Shown here: positions 6,821 to 7,652 of the stretch, piece by piece
Layout: the number at the start of each line of letters is the position of its first letter
How positions within the stretch are numbered: the stretch's first letter is position 1
Assembly: GCA_937920255.1 (NCBI GenBank)
Contig: CALDSL010000470.1
Location: 1 to 7,652, forward strand
DNA from: an uncultured Anaerolineaceae bacterium
GTDB taxonomy: Bacteria > Chloroflexota > Anaerolineae > Anaerolineales > Anaerolineaceae
Direction: 5' to 3'
Length of the DNA: 7,652 nt
The notes under the pieces: model-generated
The model's database searches: none
What the model was told of the DNA's origin: nothing
The model's input: only the letters and a program-made list of their open reading frames with translations
Position numbers and translations under genes: made by a program

Positions 6821-6895
6821 CGAATATCACGAATAAGCCGAATGCCACCCATTTTTTACTGGTGGCATTCGGCTTATTCGTGATATTCGTGTTAA
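6815..6895. terminator. Perfect 35-bp inverted repeat between convergent genes (probable bidirectional terminator)
   Basis: Left arm 6815-6849 and right arm 6861-6895 are perfect reverse complements (35 of 35), with an 11-nt loop (6850-6860) containing six T. The left arm opens TTAACACGAATATCACGAA and holds CACGAATA twice in tandem. The operon ends at 6798 on plus and the response regulator ends at 6892 on minus, so it is placed to stop both transcripts. On the minus strand the hairpin is followed by GTTCTTCTTT, a fair U-rich tail; on plus the following TTAATCTGTTG is poor. The regulator's TAA stop (6894-6892) lies inside the right arm. It is much longer and more perfect than a usual intrinsic terminator, so a palindromic repeat element is an alternative. 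Confidence 0.7.
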
Positions 6896-7269
6896 TCTGT
6901 TGCGGGTAAGTGCGCGGCGACGGTTTGGAGGAACTGGGGGATATCCAGCGGCTTGGAGATGTAATCGTCGCAGCCGGCGTCGAGCGCGCGCTGGCGGTCG
7001 CCGGGCAGGGTATGGCCGGTGATGGCCAGGATGGCGATATGCGCGGTTTGGGGGTCGGCCTTCAACTGCGTGGCCAGCGCCCAACCGTCGATCTCGGGGA
7101 TGGAGAGATCGAGCAGGACGATATCCGGCTGCTGCTCGCGCACCATGGCCAGCCCCTGTCGGCCGTCGGACGCGCCCAGCACGGTATAGCCCTCCTGCTG
7201 GAGCAGGAAGCGCACCAGATCATAATTATCGAGGTTGTCTTCGACGACGAGGATGCGGGCGGCGGGCAT
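6892..7269 (-). CDS. Single-domain response regulator (CheY/DivK-like receiver)
   Basis: Phosphorylatable receiver without an output domain; 125 residues, cytoplasmic. It shows acidic pair E10/D11 in 'VVEDN', phospho-acceptor D54 in 'VLLDLSIPEIDGW', the switch residue T84 in 'LAITGH', and K106 in 'DDYISKP', all in normal spacing for the family. The 'ALDAGCDDYISKPLD' stretch resembles DivK-like regulators and receiver domains paired with hybrid kinases. The frame is open far upstream, but the longer reading would run through a tRNA gene; ATG 7269, with GGGAGA 7 nt ahead and a promoter behind that, gives a normal receiver N-terminus. It is alone on the minus strand; no histidine kinase is visible, so the phosphodonor is encoded elsewhere. 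The final codons touch the 35-bp inverted repeat, which supplies the stop. It likely acts by protein-protein contact. Confidence 0.93.
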   Translation of the reverse strand: MPAARILVVEDNLDNYDLVRFLLQQEGYTVLGASDGRQGLAMVREQQPDIVLLDLSIPEIDGWALATQLKADPQTAHIAILAITGHTLPGDRQRALDAGCDDYISKPLDIPQFLQTVAAHLPATD

Positions 7270-7276
7270 GCGGCGG

Positions 7277-7282
7277 TCTCCC
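7277..7282 (-). promoter_or_regulatory. Ribosome binding site GGGAGA of the response regulator
   Basis: GGGAGA on the minus strand lies 7 nt ahead of ATG 7269 and fixes this start over longer in-frame readings. Confidence 0.65.
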
Positions 7283-7302
7283 AGGGGCGCGGAATATACC
7301 CG

Positions 7303-7332
7303 ACTATACCATCCCGCGCGGCGAGCGGTCAA
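7303..7332 (-). promoter_or_regulatory. Predicted sigma70-type promoter of the response regulator
   Basis: On the minus strand TTGACC (7332-7327) and TATAGT (7308-7303) are 18 nt apart; each matches five of six bases of the consensus. Transcription would begin near 7295, giving a leader of about 26 nt that holds the GGGAGA site. The -35 box touches the edge of the repeat at 7331-7349. Confidence 0.6.
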
Positions 7333-7349
7333 CCGGGAAGGACTTAACA
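7331..7349 (+). repeat. Degenerate intergenic repeat, copy 2
   Basis: AACCGGGAAGGACTTAACA matches the stretch at 6798-6820, apart from a short internal difference of a few bases, in the same orientation. It is followed by AAGAAGCAAGGAAG, AT- and purine-richer than the coding DNA around it. No gene is seen in 7270-7461 apart from the promoters. Confidence 0.4.
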
Positions 7350-7399
7350 AAGAAGCAAGGAAGCGGCGCTGGCCGCACGCGAAGAAAAACGCCGATGCC

Positions 7400-7428
7400 T
7401 TGTCCGGCGGGGATAAACATGATAAAAT
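7400..7428 (+). promoter_or_regulatory. Predicted sigma70-type promoter for the tRNA-Ser genes
   Basis: TTGTCC (7400-7405) and TAAAAT (7423-7428) are separated by 17 nt; they match four and five of six consensus bases. Transcription would begin near 7435, about 27 nt ahead of the first tRNA, and may include the second tRNA 15 nt further on. Confidence 0.6.
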
Positions 7429-7461
7429 ACGGGCGCATGGGAGGATAGCCTTCCAGTTTAT

Positions 7462-7547
7462 GGAGGGATGGCCGAGCGGTTTAAGGCGCCTGTCTTGAAA
7501 ACAGGTGTGGGAAACCCCCACCGTGGGTTCGAATCCCACTTCCTCCG
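7462..7547 (+). tRNA. tRNA-Ser (anticodon UGA)
   Basis: Class II tRNA of 86 nt. Acceptor GGAGGGA (7462-7468) pairs with TTCCTCC (7540-7546), with one G-T pair and discriminator G7547. Anticodon stem CCTGT/ACAGG encloses loop CTTGAAA, giving TGA at 7496-7498. The long variable arm GTGGG/CCCAC (7507-7511, 7517-7521) and T-arm GTGGG-TTCGAAT-CCCAC identify serine. It reads UCA, and perhaps other UCN codons by wobble. The 3' CCA is not encoded (CTG follows), so it must be added after transcription. Confidence 0.97.
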
Positions 7548-7562
7548 CTGCAAGCGAATATT

Positions 7563-7651
7563 GGGGAGGTGCCAGAGTGGCCGATTGGGCTCGCCTGCTA
7601 AGTGAGTGCTGGGCTTAACCTCAGCCGCGGGTTCGAATCCCGCCCTCCCCG
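7563..7651 (+). tRNA. tRNA-Ser (anticodon GCU)
   Basis: Class II tRNA of 89 nt. Acceptor GGGGAGG (7563-7569) pairs perfectly with CCTCCCC (7644-7650), discriminator G7651. Anticodon stem CTCGC/GTGAG with loop CTGCTAA places GCT at 7597-7599. A long variable arm (about 7607-7626, GCTG pairing with CAGC) and T-arm GCGGG-TTCGAAT-CCCGC follow. It reads AGC and AGU. The window ends one base later, so whether CCA is encoded cannot be fully seen; the next base is C. Confidence 0.96.
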
Positions 7652-7652
7652 C

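Noticed and set aside
5707..6852. Minus-strand open frame (381 codons) opposite the PP2C and protease genes
   Set aside because: It is a low-complexity His/Gln/Arg-rich shadow crossing two real genes and the hairpin.
7235..7498. Plus-strand small open frame running into tRNA-Ser
   Set aside because: It overlaps the regulator start, both promoters and the tRNA, and its peptide shows no domain.
6892..7539. Longer (215-residue) reading of the response regulator
   Set aside because: The extra N-terminus is translated from tRNA-Ser and promoter DNA; ATG 7269 with GGGAGA ahead gives a standard receiver.

Overview
This is a GC-rich bacterial window with three transcriptional blocks: the end of a purine gene pair, a four-gene membrane signalling cluster, and a single response regulator facing two tRNA-Ser genes. 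The Thr/Pro-rich C-terminal tail on a membrane-anchored phosphatase, the SD-led TTG start, the VWFA-related/FHA/PP2C gene set and the dispersed-repeat style suggest a Chloroflexota (Anaerolineae-like) chromosome. That is an inference from style; no rRNA or marker gene here settles it.

Layout. 1-408 (+): 3' end of a xanthine phosphoribosyltransferase (xpt). 419-2041 (+): guaA, GMP synthase, complete but carrying an in-frame palindromic repeat of about 60 bp in its C-terminal domain. 2131-6798 (+): four closely packed genes, namely a multi-pass membrane protein, a secreted-and-anchored VWA-like/Ig-like/TM/FHA protein, a PP2C phosphatase with a TM segment and extracytoplasmic Thr/Pro tail, and a membrane zinc-protease-like DUF3267 protein. 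The gaps are 20 nt, then a 4-nt ATGA overlap, then a 1-nt TAATG overlap, so this looks like one operon with translational coupling. 6815-6895: a perfect 35-bp inverted repeat between converging genes. 6892-7269 (-): a stand-alone CheY/DivK-like receiver with a well-formed promoter. 7462-7547 and 7563-7651 (+): tRNA-Ser(UGA) and tRNA-Ser(GCU), with a good sigma70-type promoter ahead.

How the genes fit. Xpt and GuaA both feed the guanine nucleotide pool (xanthine to XMP, XMP to GMP) and are ordinary neighbours. The second block reads as a trans-envelope phospho-signalling module: an outside sensor-like ectodomain joined to a cytoplasmic FHA domain, and a PP2C enzyme that could remove the phosphothreonine an FHA domain would read. 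No Ser/Thr kinase lies in the window, so the writer of the mark would be elsewhere. The VWA-like domain has lost its MIDAS residues and the FHA domain lacks the usual Arg, so the module may be structural or divergent rather than canonical.

The most notable sequence feature is the palindromic repeat embedded in guaA; next are the divergent FHA/VWA protein and the 35-bp hairpin that supplies the stop codon of the response regulator. No CRISPR array, insertion sequence, rRNA or transposase was seen. All positions were read by eye, without alignment or database search.
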